64,000 nt of DNA from Desulfobacula sp. (GTDB lineage: Bacteria; Desulfobacterota; Desulfobacteria; Desulfobacterales; Desulfobacteraceae): positions 1 through 64,000 of the forward strand of contig NZ_JAQYWD010000001.1 of the NCBI RefSeq assembly GCF_030145145.1, in the 5' to 3' direction. Both the position numbers and the translations under genes were made by a program. Below are positions 51,436 through 60,007 of this stretch, one piece after another. Positions within the stretch are counted from its first letter, which is position 1. Each line of letters opens with the position of its first letter. The notes beneath the pieces were generated by a model. The model was not told the origin of the DNA. It did not search any database and saw only the letters and a program-made list of their open reading frames with translations.

Positions 51436-52176
51436 ATGTCAGATTTAAAAACTGAAAAATTAGCCGTACTTATAGATGCAGAGAATGCCCAACCGGCTAT
51501 TGTTGAAGGATTATTGACGGAAATCGCAAAATATGGAACTTCAAATGTAAAGCGGATTTATGGGGATTGGACATTGCCGGACCTGAAAGGATGGAAAGAG
51601 GTTTTGTTGCGCTATTCCATCCAGCCCATCCAGCAATTTAGATATACCACAGGAAAAAATGCCACGGACAGTGCCATGATAATAGATGCAATGGATTTAC
51701 TTTACACGAAAAATTTTGATGGTTTCTGTGTTGTTTCCAGTGACAGTGATTTTACAAAACTGGCATCAAGGATAAGGGAAGCCGGCCTTATTGTTTATGG
51801 CTTTGGAGAAAAAAAAACACCGGAACCGTTTGTTTCAGCCTGTGATAAATTCATCTTCACCGAAGTTCTCCGATCAAAAGATGAGGATGCCTTAGGGATT
51901 AATCGAAAAACAACATCAGAATTAAAGCAGGATACAAAGTTGGTGAATGTGTTGAGAATGGCGGTTGAAAATTCTTCTGATGATAGTGGGTGGGCCCATT
52001 TGGCCTCTGTTGGCAGCCATATTGCCAAACAAGCCCCGGAGTTTGATCCGAGAAATTATGGGTATAAAAAATTAGGTGAGCTCATAACCGCAACAAAATT
52101 ATTTCAGATTGAGGAAAGAGAAGTGGGTGACGGACATTCAAAGGCGTTATACTTAAAAGATATCCGAAAAAAATAA
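51436..52176 (+). CDS. NYN-domain nuclease-like protein with C-terminal LOTUS/OST-HTH domain
   Basis: A 246-residue protein. The NYN (PIN-like) domain at 1-150 has LAVLIDAENAQPAIVEGLL, then the DSAMIIDAMDLLYT and FCVVSSDSDFTKLASRIRE segments with the acidic residues. The rest (about 170-245) has the LASVGSHIAKQAPEFDPRNYG pattern of OST-HTH/LOTUS RNA-binding domains. Such proteins are thought to process RNA. Confidence 0.85.
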   Translation: MSDLKTEKLAVLIDAENAQPAIVEGLLTEIAKYGTSNVKRIYGDWTLPDLKGWKEVLLRYSIQPIQQFRYTTGKNATDSAMIIDAMDLLYTKNFDGFCVVSSDSDFTKLASRIREAGLIVYGFGEKKTPEPFVSACDKFIFTEVLRSKDEDALGINRKTTSELKQDTKLVNVLRMAVENSSDDSGWAHLASVGSHIAKQAPEFDPRNYGYKKLGELITATKLFQIEEREVGDGHSKALYLKDIRKK

Positions 52177-52273
52177 ACCCATTTCCGAGTCCCATATTAC
52201 ATTTTGCCGAATTTAAGGGCTGCTGTCATTGGCCGCTGATATTTTTTTAGACCAATGTCCGGGATGGGTATCC

Positions 52274-52468
52274 TTATACCTTGGAAATTTTGAAAATTTT
52301 TTCCAGGATGGTTTCCATGGGACAAAGGTTTGTAAAAGCAGATTGTAAAAGGTTCAGCCCCACAAAGGCCGTAAAAAGGAGCCAATAGTGGGAATGAAGC
52401 TGTCCAAGGATTAAAGATACGAGAATTAATGTGCCGGCAATGGCTCTGATATATTGTTCCATTTTCAT
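52274..52468 (-). CDS. YgaP-type transmembrane (DUF2892) protein
   Basis: A 64-residue protein with two hydrophobic helices and the NLLQSAFTNLCPMETILEKI end typical of the DUF2892 family, which often accompanies rhodanese domains. None is fused here. It is 37 bases downstream of the NifA-like gene and probably cotranscribed. Confidence 0.8.
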   Translation of the reverse strand: MKMEQYIRAIAGTLILVSLILGQLHSHYWLLFTAFVGLNLLQSAFTNLCPMETILEKIFKISKV

Positions 52469-52505
52469 GATTTACCTCATGTGTTTGTTTTAGAACCCCC
52501 GGGGG

Positions 52506-54032
52506 TTATTTCTGTCTATAATCTTTATAATTGATACCATATTTTCCAGCCTTATAAGAAAATTTACGGACGGTAATGCCAATGAGTTTTGCTGCCGCAT
52601 GAATATTTCCCCGGGTATTTTTCAAAGAATCCATGAGTATTTCTTTTTCAAGATGTGTCACCGCATCTTCAAGGGAGAGGGGAAGGGTTTTGGATTTGTT
52701 TCCGGTTTGAAGGGTGGCGGGAAGATGATAACTGTGGATGGCGCCTTCATTACAGAGGATGACGGCTCGCTCTATACAGTTTTCAAGCTCTCTTACATTT
52801 CCCGGCCAATGATATTCCATCATCATGTCAATGGCCGGGGTCGTGATCCGTTTGATTTGTTTTCCATGTTCTTTTTTGTATTTTTCAAGAAAGTGATCGG
52901 CCAATAGAATGATATCGGTTTTCCGCATTCTCAGGCTGGGAATATAAATAGGGAACACGTTCAGCCTGAAATAAAGATCATCCCTGAATTTGCTTTGCTG
53001 GACCATCTCTTCAAGGTTTGAATTGGTGGCCGCCACTATTCTGACATTGGATTTAATGGGTTTGTATCCCCCTACCCGTTCAAATTCTTTTTCCTGCAGT
53101 ACTCTCAACAGTTTGACCTGGGCAGAAAGGGACATATTCCCAATTTCATCTAAAAAGATGGTGCCTGTATCCGCCACTTCAAATTTCCCTTTTTTCTGTT
53201 GGGAAGCCCCGGTAAACGCACCTTTTTCATGGCCAAACAATTCACTTTCGATAAGGTTTTCCGGGATGGCGGCACAATTAATTTTGATAAAGGGTTTCTG
53301 GTTTCTTTCACTGTTATAATGGATGGCATTGGCAACCAATTCTTTTCCTGTCCCACTTTCTCCCCGGATGAGAACCGTTGCTGAAGAAGAAGATACCTGG
53401 GAGATCATTTGAAGCACTTCTCGCATCTTGTTGGAATTTCCAATAATATTGGTAAAACTGTATCGATTTTCCAGGGCTGATTTCAGGCGGATGTTTTCGG
53501 TTTTGAGCTGTTCTTTTTCCACCCGGATGGTTTCAATATGGATAACATGATGGGCCACCATGGTGGCCACAACCGACAAGAGTTTTTCTCCCTTTTCCAG
53601 GGACTGTTTGCCTTCAAAGGGTCGATCCGCACTGATGGCACCCACCACCCGGTTGTCTTTTTTTATGGGCACGCAGATAAAAGAATACTCCCGGCCTTCT
53701 ATAATATCCCTTGAATGGGTTTTATCAAGAAACAGCGGTTCCTTACTGATGCGGGGAACCACCGCGGACTCTCCATTTTGGATGACCCTTCCAATAATGC
53801 CTTCACCGGGAAGATATTTGATTTGACGCGTGGTCTCTTCGGAAATGCCATGGGCCATTTCAATCCGTATTTCTCCGGTTTCAGAGTTGATCAAAAAGAT
53901 GATCCCCCGGACCAGATCCATGGATTCCGATAGAACACTTAATACCTTGAACAGGGATTTTTTCATGTCCATGTGTTGGTTCAGTGATTCACTGATTTGA
54001 TATAAAAAAGAGACTTCTTCAGAAAAATTCAT
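52506..54032 (-). CDS. NifA-like sigma-54-dependent activator
   Basis: A 508-residue protein. GAF domain (about 5-165), AAA+ ATPase (about 195-430) with GESGTGKE near 221, GAFTGA near 272, and Fis-type helix-turn-helix at the C-terminus ([20 protein letters not shown]). It keeps every feature needed to activate sigma-54 promoters. The GAF-AAA-Fis order is that of NifA, but no nitrogen-fixation genes are here. The target is unknown; only the DUF2892 gene is adjacent. Confidence 0.92.
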   Translation of the reverse strand: MNFSEEVSFLYQISESLNQHMDMKKSLFKVLSVLSESMDLVRGIIFLINSETGEIRIEMAHGISEETTRQIKYLPGEGIIGRVIQNGESAVVPRISKEPLFLDKTHSRDIIEGREYSFICVPIKKDNRVVGAISADRPFEGKQSLEKGEKLLSVVATMVAHHVIHIETIRVEKEQLKTENIRLKSALENRYSFTNIIGNSNKMREVLQMISQVSSSSATVLIRGESGTGKELVANAIHYNSERNQKPFIKINCAAIPENLIESELFGHEKGAFTGASQQKKGKFEVADTGTIFLDEIGNMSLSAQVKLLRVLQEKEFERVGGYKPIKSNVRIVAATNSNLEEMVQQSKFRDDLYFRLNVFPIYIPSLRMRKTDIILLADHFLEKYKKEHGKQIKRITTPAIDMMMEYHWPGNVRELENCIERAVILCNEGAIHSYHLPATLQTGNKSKTLPLSLEDAVTHLEKEILMDSLKNTRGNIHAAAKLIGITVRKFSYKAGKYGINYKDYRQK

Positions 54033-54333
54033 TTATTGTCGTCCGTATAATAAGTTACAAGTTCAGCGCTTACTCTCATCCTATTATTGTCATACTTTAT
54101 TCATACACAAGGCTGTCCGGATAGTATTACATAAAATCTGATACCAGAACAAGGGATAATGTTTTGCCGGGTCTAAACCGGCGACGCCCGGATGGAAATC
54201 CGTTTTCGGATACAGGGGAGGCGCAGACCAACGACCCGTTTGCCCGCCGGGATTTTTCTTGATAAAAGTAAATATTAATGGAATAATACGACCTTTTTTA
54301 TAAAGATTTAAATAAAAAATCAATAACAGGATT
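54033..54333 (+). other. Structured leader region upstream of cobU
   Basis: 301 bases. The GC-rich part (54166-54254) can form GCCGG-CCGGC (54166-54182) and then either CGGAT-GGAA-ATCCG (54189-54202) or ATCCG-TTTT-CGGAT (54198-54211): two mutually exclusive stems sharing the same five bases. It ends in CCGGGATTTTT. It lacks the cobalamin riboswitch box that I know, so a riboswitch is only a possibility. Confidence 0.35.
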
Positions 54334-54336
54334 GTG

Positions 54337-54912
54337 ATGGGAAAAGATCGATCTGTAAACATAGAGAAGAAACGAGATTCCGGCAAATGTGTAACATTTG
54401 TGATCGGGGGCTGCAGAAGTGGGAAAAGCACTTTTGCCCTGGATCAGGCCAACCGGGTGCAGGGCAAAAATAAAATTTTTATTGCCACATCCGTGCCAAC
54501 CGATTCTGAAATGGAAGATCGGGTAAAAAAGCATCAACAAGAGCGGGGAAAAGACTGGCAGACCATTGAAGAACCCGTGAAAATTCATGAAACAATAAAT
54601 AAATTTTCTTCAAAAGCAGGTGTCATCCTTGTGGACTGCCTGACACTCTGGGCGTCCAATCTTTTGTTTCAGTCATATACGCCGGATCAAATTGATGGGG
54701 CGCTTCAACAACTGGAAACGTCTCTTGAGCAGTGCCAGTGTCCGGTATTTCTGGTTTCCAATGAAGTGGGCACCGGGATTGTTCCGGAAAACAGGCTTGC
54801 CAGACGATTCAGGGATGTTGCCGGGCTGGTCAATCAACGGACGGCAAAAACGGCAGATAAAGTCGTGATGATGGTTGCCGGAATTGACTGTCAGATAAAA
54901 CCAACCCCCTAA
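54337..54912 (+). CDS. cobU: Adenosylcobinamide kinase / adenosylcobinamide-phosphate guanylyltransferase
   Basis: A 191-residue CobU/CobP. P-loop GGCRSGKSTFALDQA; ATSVPTDSEMEDRVKKHQ; ILVDCLTLWASNL; and VSNEVGTGIVPENRLARRFR are all family signatures. It activates the lower-ligand attachment step of cobamide synthesis. A GTG three bases earlier is an alternative start. It heads the cobamide cluster. Confidence 0.93.
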   Translation: MGKDRSVNIEKKRDSGKCVTFVIGGCRSGKSTFALDQANRVQGKNKIFIATSVPTDSEMEDRVKKHQQERGKDWQTIEEPVKIHETINKFSSKAGVILVDCLTLWASNLLFQSYTPDQIDGALQQLETSLEQCQCPVFLVSNEVGTGIVPENRLARRFRDVAGLVNQRTAKTADKVVMMVAGIDCQIKPTP

Positions 54913-54997
54913 ATCAAAGGAAACCGGTTAACCGTGCAGAAAAAACAGCCCCACAGAGGAACCGCAATGTTTAACCATCACAAGGAAGTAAATATCC

Positions 54998-55942
54998 ATG
55001 CAATATAAGTATATTTTCGGGCCGGTGCCGTCTCGGCGGCTGGGTCTCTCCCTGGGGGTTGATCTGGTTCCCCATAAAACCTGCAGTCTGGACTGTGTCT
55101 ATTGTGAGTGCGGGAAAACCACCCGGTTAACCCTTGAGAAAAAAGAGTATGTCCGGTTTGCCGAGGTGAAAAAAGAACTGGATCATTATTGGCAGCACAA
55201 TGCAGATCCGGACTATATCACTTTTTCCGGGTCGGGCGAACCCACATTAAACAGCAAGCTTGCCCAGGTGATTGAGTATATTAAGAAAACAAAACCACAG
55301 ATTAAGGTGGCGGTTCTGACCAATTCAACCCTTTTTTCTGATCCAACCGTGCGGCATGCAATGTTAAAAGCAGATTTGGTGGTGCCGTCTCTTGATGCGG
55401 TTTCAACATCGGCATTTATCAGGATTAACCGGCCCCGGAAAGGGTTGGAGATCCATGAAATTATAAGGGGTATTGAACGGTTTGCAGCAGAATATACGGG
55501 ACGTATCTGGCTGGAGGTGTTTGTTCTTCCAGGGATGAATGACAGCCGGTCTGATTTGCTGCTGCTGAAAGATGCGATACAACGGATTCAACCGGATCGG
55601 ATACAGATCAATACCCTGGATCGGCCGGGAACTTTAGCCGGAATTGAACCGGCATCAAGGTCACAACTTGAACGCGTGATCCGGATTCTGGGGTTCCCCA
55701 ATAGCGAAATTATCGCAAAGGTGGATGGAGACATCCAGGCCCGGATACACAGAGAAGATATCAGGGCCGCCATCGTGGAAACCATTCATCGAAGGCCCTG
55801 CACAAAGCAGGATTTGCTGCAGATGCTGGGGGTTGAAAAACACGTGCTGGATGCCTGTATCCATGGTCTTGAACAGGAAAAGAAAATTATTGGAAAATCC
55901 CAGGAACGGGGTGTTTTTTATCAGACAGTAAAAAAATCATGA
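54998..55942 (+). CDS. Radical SAM protein, COG0731-like
   Basis: A 314-residue radical SAM enzyme with the CSLDCVYCECG motif near residue 28 and a FGPVPSRRLGLSLGVDLVP opening. The C-terminal 60 residues look like a winged helix (RRPCTKQDLLQMLGVEKHVL). This family is widespread in anaerobes, function unsettled. It sits in the middle of the cobamide genes, which may mean a role there or simple hitch-hiking. Confidence 0.82.
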   Translation: MQYKYIFGPVPSRRLGLSLGVDLVPHKTCSLDCVYCECGKTTRLTLEKKEYVRFAEVKKELDHYWQHNADPDYITFSGSGEPTLNSKLAQVIEYIKKTKPQIKVAVLTNSTLFSDPTVRHAMLKADLVVPSLDAVSTSAFIRINRPRKGLEIHEIIRGIERFAAEYTGRIWLEVFVLPGMNDSRSDLLLLKDAIQRIQPDRIQINTLDRPGTLAGIEPASRSQLERVIRILGFPNSEIIAKVDGDIQARIHREDIRAAIVETIHRRPCTKQDLLQMLGVEKHVLDACIHGLEQEKKIIGKSQERGVFYQTVKKS

Positions 55943-56026
55943 TAACAAATACGGTTATACGAGCGTTAAGCGGTGCGATTTTGTTTTTACAACCAGGGCA
56001 TTAATCGCTGAAAAGGAACAGATGAA

Positions 56027-57112
56027 ATGATACTCGGCCATGGTGGAAATATTAAGGAACTGGCAAAAACAATGGGCTGCAGCGATAGTGATATTATTGA
56101 CATGAGCAGTAATTTAAATCCGCTGGGACCGCCGGAAACAATAGAAAAAGTCATTTGCGACAATTTAATGGACATCAGATCCCTTCCTGAACCGGATGCA
56201 GAGACCATGAGAAAAGGGTTTGCCGGATTTCACGGGATAGACCACAATACCGTTGCAGCAGGCAATGGCACCACCTGGTTTATTTACACCATCCCCAAAG
56301 CCCTGGGATCAAAAAAGGTATTAATTGCCGGCCCCACCTATTCGGATTACAAGGATGCCTGTCTCATGCATAATATTACTTTTACCCATTGCCTTGCAAA
56401 AGCCTCAGAACTATTTGTTCCGGATATGGATGACCTGTCCCGGATGGCCCAGGAGGCGGATACGGTTTTTATCTGCAATCCCAACAATCCCACCGGCTCA
56501 CTATTGTCACGGGAAAAACTGGTGTACCTGATTCAAAAACATAAAGATACGATTTTTATCATTGATGAATCCTATCTTCCGTTCGTGGATCAGGCCCGGG
56601 AGATTTCCCTGGTATCATACACGGGATACGAGAATCTGATCGTGCTGTCCTCCATGTCAAAAATATTCAGGATACCCGGGCTTCGTACCGGGTTTTTAAG
56701 TGCCGCCAGGGGGCTGATTGAACAGATCATGGTCTATTACCAGCCATGGAGTGTGAATGCACTGGCCCAGGCAGTGATCAACCACATTTTTGACCATCCT
56801 GAAAGGATAGAGCCCTTTTATCAACGGACAAGGGATTTTATCACATTAGAAAAGCAGGTGTTCCTTGAAAGCCTTAAGGATATTAAAGCGTTACAATGGG
56901 TGGATTCCTGCACCTATTTTCTTTTAGCCCGTTTGACCGGTGACATAACCTCAACGGCGTTTTGCCGGCGGATCGGGCAGCACAAAATACTGATCCGGGA
57001 TTGTGCTAATTTTATAGGGTTGTCAGATCAGTATGTCAGATTTTCGCTAAAAAAAAGACCCATCAATGCCCGTCTGGCAGATCTGATAAAACAGGTGGTT
57101 AACCATGATTGA
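56027..57112 (+). CDS. cobD: Threonine-phosphate decarboxylase-like aminotransferase-fold enzyme
   Basis: A 361-residue PLP protein of the HisC/CobD group. It starts ILGHGGNIKELAKTMGCSDS and has DMSSNLNPLGPP, FICNPNNPTGSLLS and the PLP lysine in LSSMSKIFRIPGLRTGF. CobD makes aminopropanol phosphate for the cobamide side chain. The HGGN opening and the overlap with cbiB support CobD over histidinol-phosphate aminotransferase. Confidence 0.88.
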   Translation: MILGHGGNIKELAKTMGCSDSDIIDMSSNLNPLGPPETIEKVICDNLMDIRSLPEPDAETMRKGFAGFHGIDHNTVAAGNGTTWFIYTIPKALGSKKVLIAGPTYSDYKDACLMHNITFTHCLAKASELFVPDMDDLSRMAQEADTVFICNPNNPTGSLLSREKLVYLIQKHKDTIFIIDESYLPFVDQAREISLVSYTGYENLIVLSSMSKIFRIPGLRTGFLSAARGLIEQIMVYYQPWSVNALAQAVINHIFDHPERIEPFYQRTRDFITLEKQVFLESLKDIKALQWVDSCTYFLLARLTGDITSTAFCRRIGQHKILIRDCANFIGLSDQYVRFSLKKRPINARLADLIKQVVNHD

Positions 57113-58061
57113 TCTTCACTGGACCATTATACCGGCCGCGTTTATTCTTGATGTTCTCCTGGGGGATCCAAAAAGATTACCCCACCCGGTCATTTACATG
57201 GGCAAAGCCATCTCTTTTTTTGAAATCCGGTTCAGGCGCTATGTCAAACCGCCCCTGGTTTCAGGATTTTTCTTTGCCGGCAGCCTGATTCTCTCTACAT
57301 GGCTCATCGCCTTTATCACCATTCGAGTGAGCATGGGGGTTCATCCTGTTTTTGGATATGGTGTCCAGGCGATCCTGCTGTTTTTCTGTTTTTCATCAAA
57401 AAGCCTTGAAAGAGCTGCGTTAGATGTTTTGGCCGCCCTGGAAAAAAAGGATATTGAAACCGCCCGGGAAAAGGTCTCCAGGATTGTCGGCCGGCAGACG
57501 CAACATCTGGATCAAACGGCCATCACAAGGGCCAGTGTGGAAACCGTGGCTGAAAATTTTGTGGACGGGTTTTTATCTCCCTTGTTTTTTGCCGTGATCG
57601 GGGGCGTGCCGTTGGCCCTGGCTTACAAAATGGTCAACACCCTGGATTCAATGGTGGGATATAAAAATCACACGTATCTTTATTTTGGCCGGGCGGCTGC
57701 TCGAATGGATGATGTGGCCAATTTTTTCCCGGCAAGGCTCTCGGTCCTTATCATTGCCTTGAGTGCAGGTCTCCTGTCGTTTAAAAACGGTATGCTGGCA
57801 TTAAAAACCGGTATTTTCCAGGGGTCTCTCCATAAAAGTCCCAATGCCGGATATCCGGAAGCCGCTTTTTCAGGTGCCCTTGAAATAAAGCTGGGGGGTC
57901 CCAATATGTACCATGGCGATCTGGTTGAAAAGCCGTTTATCGGAAAAGAATTTAAAGACCCGGAAAGTAAAAAAATACAACAGGCCTGTGACCTGATGAT
58001 GTTCGGTTCATTGATTGCCACCCTGATATCATGCGGTATTGCGTATGTTTTTTCAGGTTAG
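57105..58061 (+). CDS. cbiB: Adenosylcobinamide-phosphate synthase
   Basis: A 318-residue membrane protein of the CbiB/CobD family: FILDVLLGDPKRLPHPVIYMG, IVGRQTQHLD, VETVAENFVDGFLSPLFF and YKMVNTLDSMVGYKN are clear signatures. It attaches aminopropanol (phosphate) to adenosylcobyric acid. It overlaps cobD by 8 bases. Confidence 0.95.
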   Translation: MIDLHWTIIPAAFILDVLLGDPKRLPHPVIYMGKAISFFEIRFRRYVKPPLVSGFFFAGSLILSTWLIAFITIRVSMGVHPVFGYGVQAILLFFCFSSKSLERAALDVLAALEKKDIETAREKVSRIVGRQTQHLDQTAITRASVETVAENFVDGFLSPLFFAVIGGVPLALAYKMVNTLDSMVGYKNHTYLYFGRAAARMDDVANFFPARLSVLIIALSAGLLSFKNGMLALKTGIFQGSLHKSPNAGYPEAAFSGALEIKLGGPNMYHGDLVEKPFIGKEFKDPESKKIQQACDLMMFGSLIATLISCGIAYVFSG

Positions 58062-58072
58062 GGGGATTACCG

Positions 58073-58942
58073 ATGCCTGATTTAAAACCAGCTGATTCCC
58101 CAATGATGGAAAAACGGTTCAAACTTGGCACCACGTCTTTTATTTTTCCGGATCATATCATCCCCAATGTTAGAAAACTGGGGGCTTTTTTTGATGAAAT
58201 TGAATTGCTTGTTTTTGAAAGCCAACCCGAAGATGTCCTGCCATCAAATGAAGATGTGCAAACCCTTTTATCTTTATCCCAACAGCTGAATTTGACTTAC
58301 AATATCCACCTTCCCTTTGATGTGAGTCTCACCGGCGCGTCTCTGGAAAAAAGACAAAAAGCGGTTGACACGCTTTTAGGGGTCATTGATCGGTTTGCAC
58401 CCTTGACACCCACCACCCACACCCTTCACCTTGACATGCCGCCGGAAATGAAAAAGGAAATCCCCCATCAGCGGTTGCTGAAAAAGTGGCAGCAAAGAAC
58501 CCGAAAAGGCCTTGATTCACTGCTCACCAAACTGGCCCATCCGGGAATTATTTCCATTGAAACCCTTGATTATCCTTTTTCCCTGGTGGAAGATCTGGTT
58601 GCTGAATTTAACCTGTCCGTGTGTATTGATGCCGGCCACCAGATAAAGTATGGACACAACCTTTTGGAAACGTTTGAGAAACATCAGTCCAAAACCCCTG
58701 TTATCCATTTGCATGGGGTATCATTCGCCCATGGGCCGGTGAAAGATCATACCGCTCTTGACAAGTTGCCGGACCATCACTTCAGACAAGTTCAGACGAT
58801 TCTGGAAAAATTTACAGGGGTGGTCAGCCTTGAAGTGTTCAATTTTGAGAACCTGAACCGCTCTTTAACCTTTCTTTCAAGGCGGTTTAAAAACATCCCT
58901 CTGCCAAACTGTCACACACAAGCAAGATCGCCTTTACTTTAA
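58073..58942 (+). CDS. cbiR: CbiR-like cobamide remodelling enzyme (TIM-barrel)
   Basis: A 289-residue xylose-isomerase-like barrel protein: FKLGTTSFIFPDHIIPNVRK, an IELLVFE strand, YNIHLPFDVSLTG, and VCIDAGHQIKYGH with metal-ligand His/Asp/Glu residues. CbiR, described from Akkermansia, removes the lower ligand of cobamides so a new one can be fitted. Position just after cbiB strongly supports it. I prefer the ATG at 58073, seven bases after AGGGGG, over the earlier ATG overlapping cbiB. Confidence 0.78.
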   Translation: MPDLKPADSPMMEKRFKLGTTSFIFPDHIIPNVRKLGAFFDEIELLVFESQPEDVLPSNEDVQTLLSLSQQLNLTYNIHLPFDVSLTGASLEKRQKAVDTLLGVIDRFAPLTPTTHTLHLDMPPEMKKEIPHQRLLKKWQQRTRKGLDSLLTKLAHPGIISIETLDYPFSLVEDLVAEFNLSVCIDAGHQIKYGHNLLETFEKHQSKTPVIHLHGVSFAHGPVKDHTALDKLPDHHFRQVQTILEKFTGVVSLEVFNFENLNRSLTFLSRRFKNIPLPNCHTQARSPLL

Positions 58943-59362
58943 AATTCAAAGTGTATATTGAACAAATGAAATATGAGTACCTGCAGGGTTTATTGTCGGC
59001 TGCCAAAAGCAAACATTTCAGAATCCTTTGAACGCCCTGGCCTTTCAAGAAGTCGACTTTACTGTCTGATGCAACATTATAATTTGAAAAACAATTGAGG
59101 TTTGTCTCTCCTTTGCGACAGTCCCATTTTTGCATCAAATTTTAAAAATCATTAAATTTTCTTATAAGTTCAGTTAGTTGTCACTTCTGCACAGTAAATA
59201 TATTCCAACTTATCTTAATCCCGCGACAAAATAAAAAAACGATATATTTTATAACTATCTGAAATTTAAAAAACATTTATTTTTTTGTATTGGCATAAAA
59301 ATTGTAATAACTAAAACATGTCATTATGTAAGAAATATTATTAAAGGTATTCTAGGAGAATT
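58943..59362. other. Intergenic region before the chemotaxis cluster
   Basis: 420 bases with no supported gene. A minus-strand open frame (58887-59138) overlaps cbiR and is not convincing. The only signal is the -24/-12-like motif at 59291-59306. Confidence 0.45.
59291..59306 (+). promoter_or_regulatory. Possible sigma-54 promoter of the chemotaxis cluster
   Basis: TGGCAT-AAAAA-TTGTA: -24 perfect, -12 with T for C. It lies 57 bases before the first gene of the cluster. No upstream palindrome like those of the mft promoters was found. Confidence 0.4.
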
Positions 59363-59773
59363 ATGAACATTATCCTTTTCATTCATCAGAACTCTTCCAA
59401 AAAAGGAGCGATCTTTAAACACGTTATTGATCATAATTTTAATCAGATTGAAATTCAAATATTTCAGACCGTTAAAGCGTTCAAAACAAGATTGAAACAA
59501 GCTTTGATTTTCGAGAAAGAAATTTATATTATATTTATAGATTCTGAAAATAGATTAAAAGAATTAACCTTGTTGATTGATTTGCTGGAAAACAAACGCA
59601 TTCTTTTAATTCTTCCGACTGATTTAAGTGCCATTTTATCTGTCGCCCATCAATTTTTTCCAAGGGTTTTTACTTTTATAAATGACACCTATGATGACCT
59701 TTGTGCCGTACTAACAAAGATGATCAATCAAGAAACAAAAAATATAATGTCATATGGTAAGGGAGGAAATTAA
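59363..59773 (+). CDS. Degenerate receiver-like protein of the chemotaxis cluster
   Basis: A 136-residue protein with the alternating strand/helix pattern of a receiver (IILFIHQNSSK, then EIYIIFIDSENRLKELTLLI, then RILLILPTDLSAIL). The usual DD pair at strand 1 is absent and the strand-3 acidic residue sits in IFIDSE, so phosphorylation is doubtful. A GGAG ribosome site precedes it. It precedes the broken cheW by one base. The call rests on fold pattern and position. Confidence 0.5.
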   Translation: MNIILFIHQNSSKKGAIFKHVIDHNFNQIEIQIFQTVKAFKTRLKQALIFEKEIYIIFIDSENRLKELTLLIDLLENKRILLILPTDLSAILSVAHQFFPRVFTFINDTYDDLCAVLTKMINQETKNIMSYGKGGN

Positions 59774-59774
59774 G

Positions 59775-59983
59775 ATGGCCCAATTGGTTGAAACAATGAA
59801 CCAGGCAATTAAGGCGACAACGATCAAAACTGGGAAATACCTGACCTTTACTTTGGAGACGGAAGAATATGGAATCGGTATTCTTAAAGTCAAGGAAATC
59901 ATCGGTATGATGCCGAGCCGAGCACTTTTGTTCCAAGAATCCTGGAATTTGTAAAAGGGGTTATCAATGTTAAATTCCAATGA
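59775..59983 (+). pseudogene. cheW: Broken cheW (frameshift and C-terminal loss)
   Basis: The first 46 residues read as CheW (KYLTFTLETEEYGIGILKVK then EIIGMMP). After MMP the frame slips: 14 bases stand where CheW needs a multiple of three, and the continuation VPRILEFVKGVINVKFQ, unmistakably CheW, is in the +2 frame, closing at a TGA at 59981-59983. The remaining roughly 90 residues of the scaffold are missing; cheA starts 24 bases later. CheA here must couple through another CheW or its own CheW domain. Confidence 0.85.
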
Positions 59984-60007
59984 GCGTTTGAAATAAGGAC
60001 CGTCATA

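Noticed and set aside
54033-54333. Cobalamin riboswitch upstream of cobU
   Set aside because: The position is right and the region is structured, but the conserved B12 box and core are not recognisable; kept only as a structured leader.
58887-59138. Minus-strand open frame of 83 codons downstream of cbiR
   Set aside because: It overlaps cbiR, has no clear ribosome site and shows no recognisable domain; possibly a remnant but not supportable.
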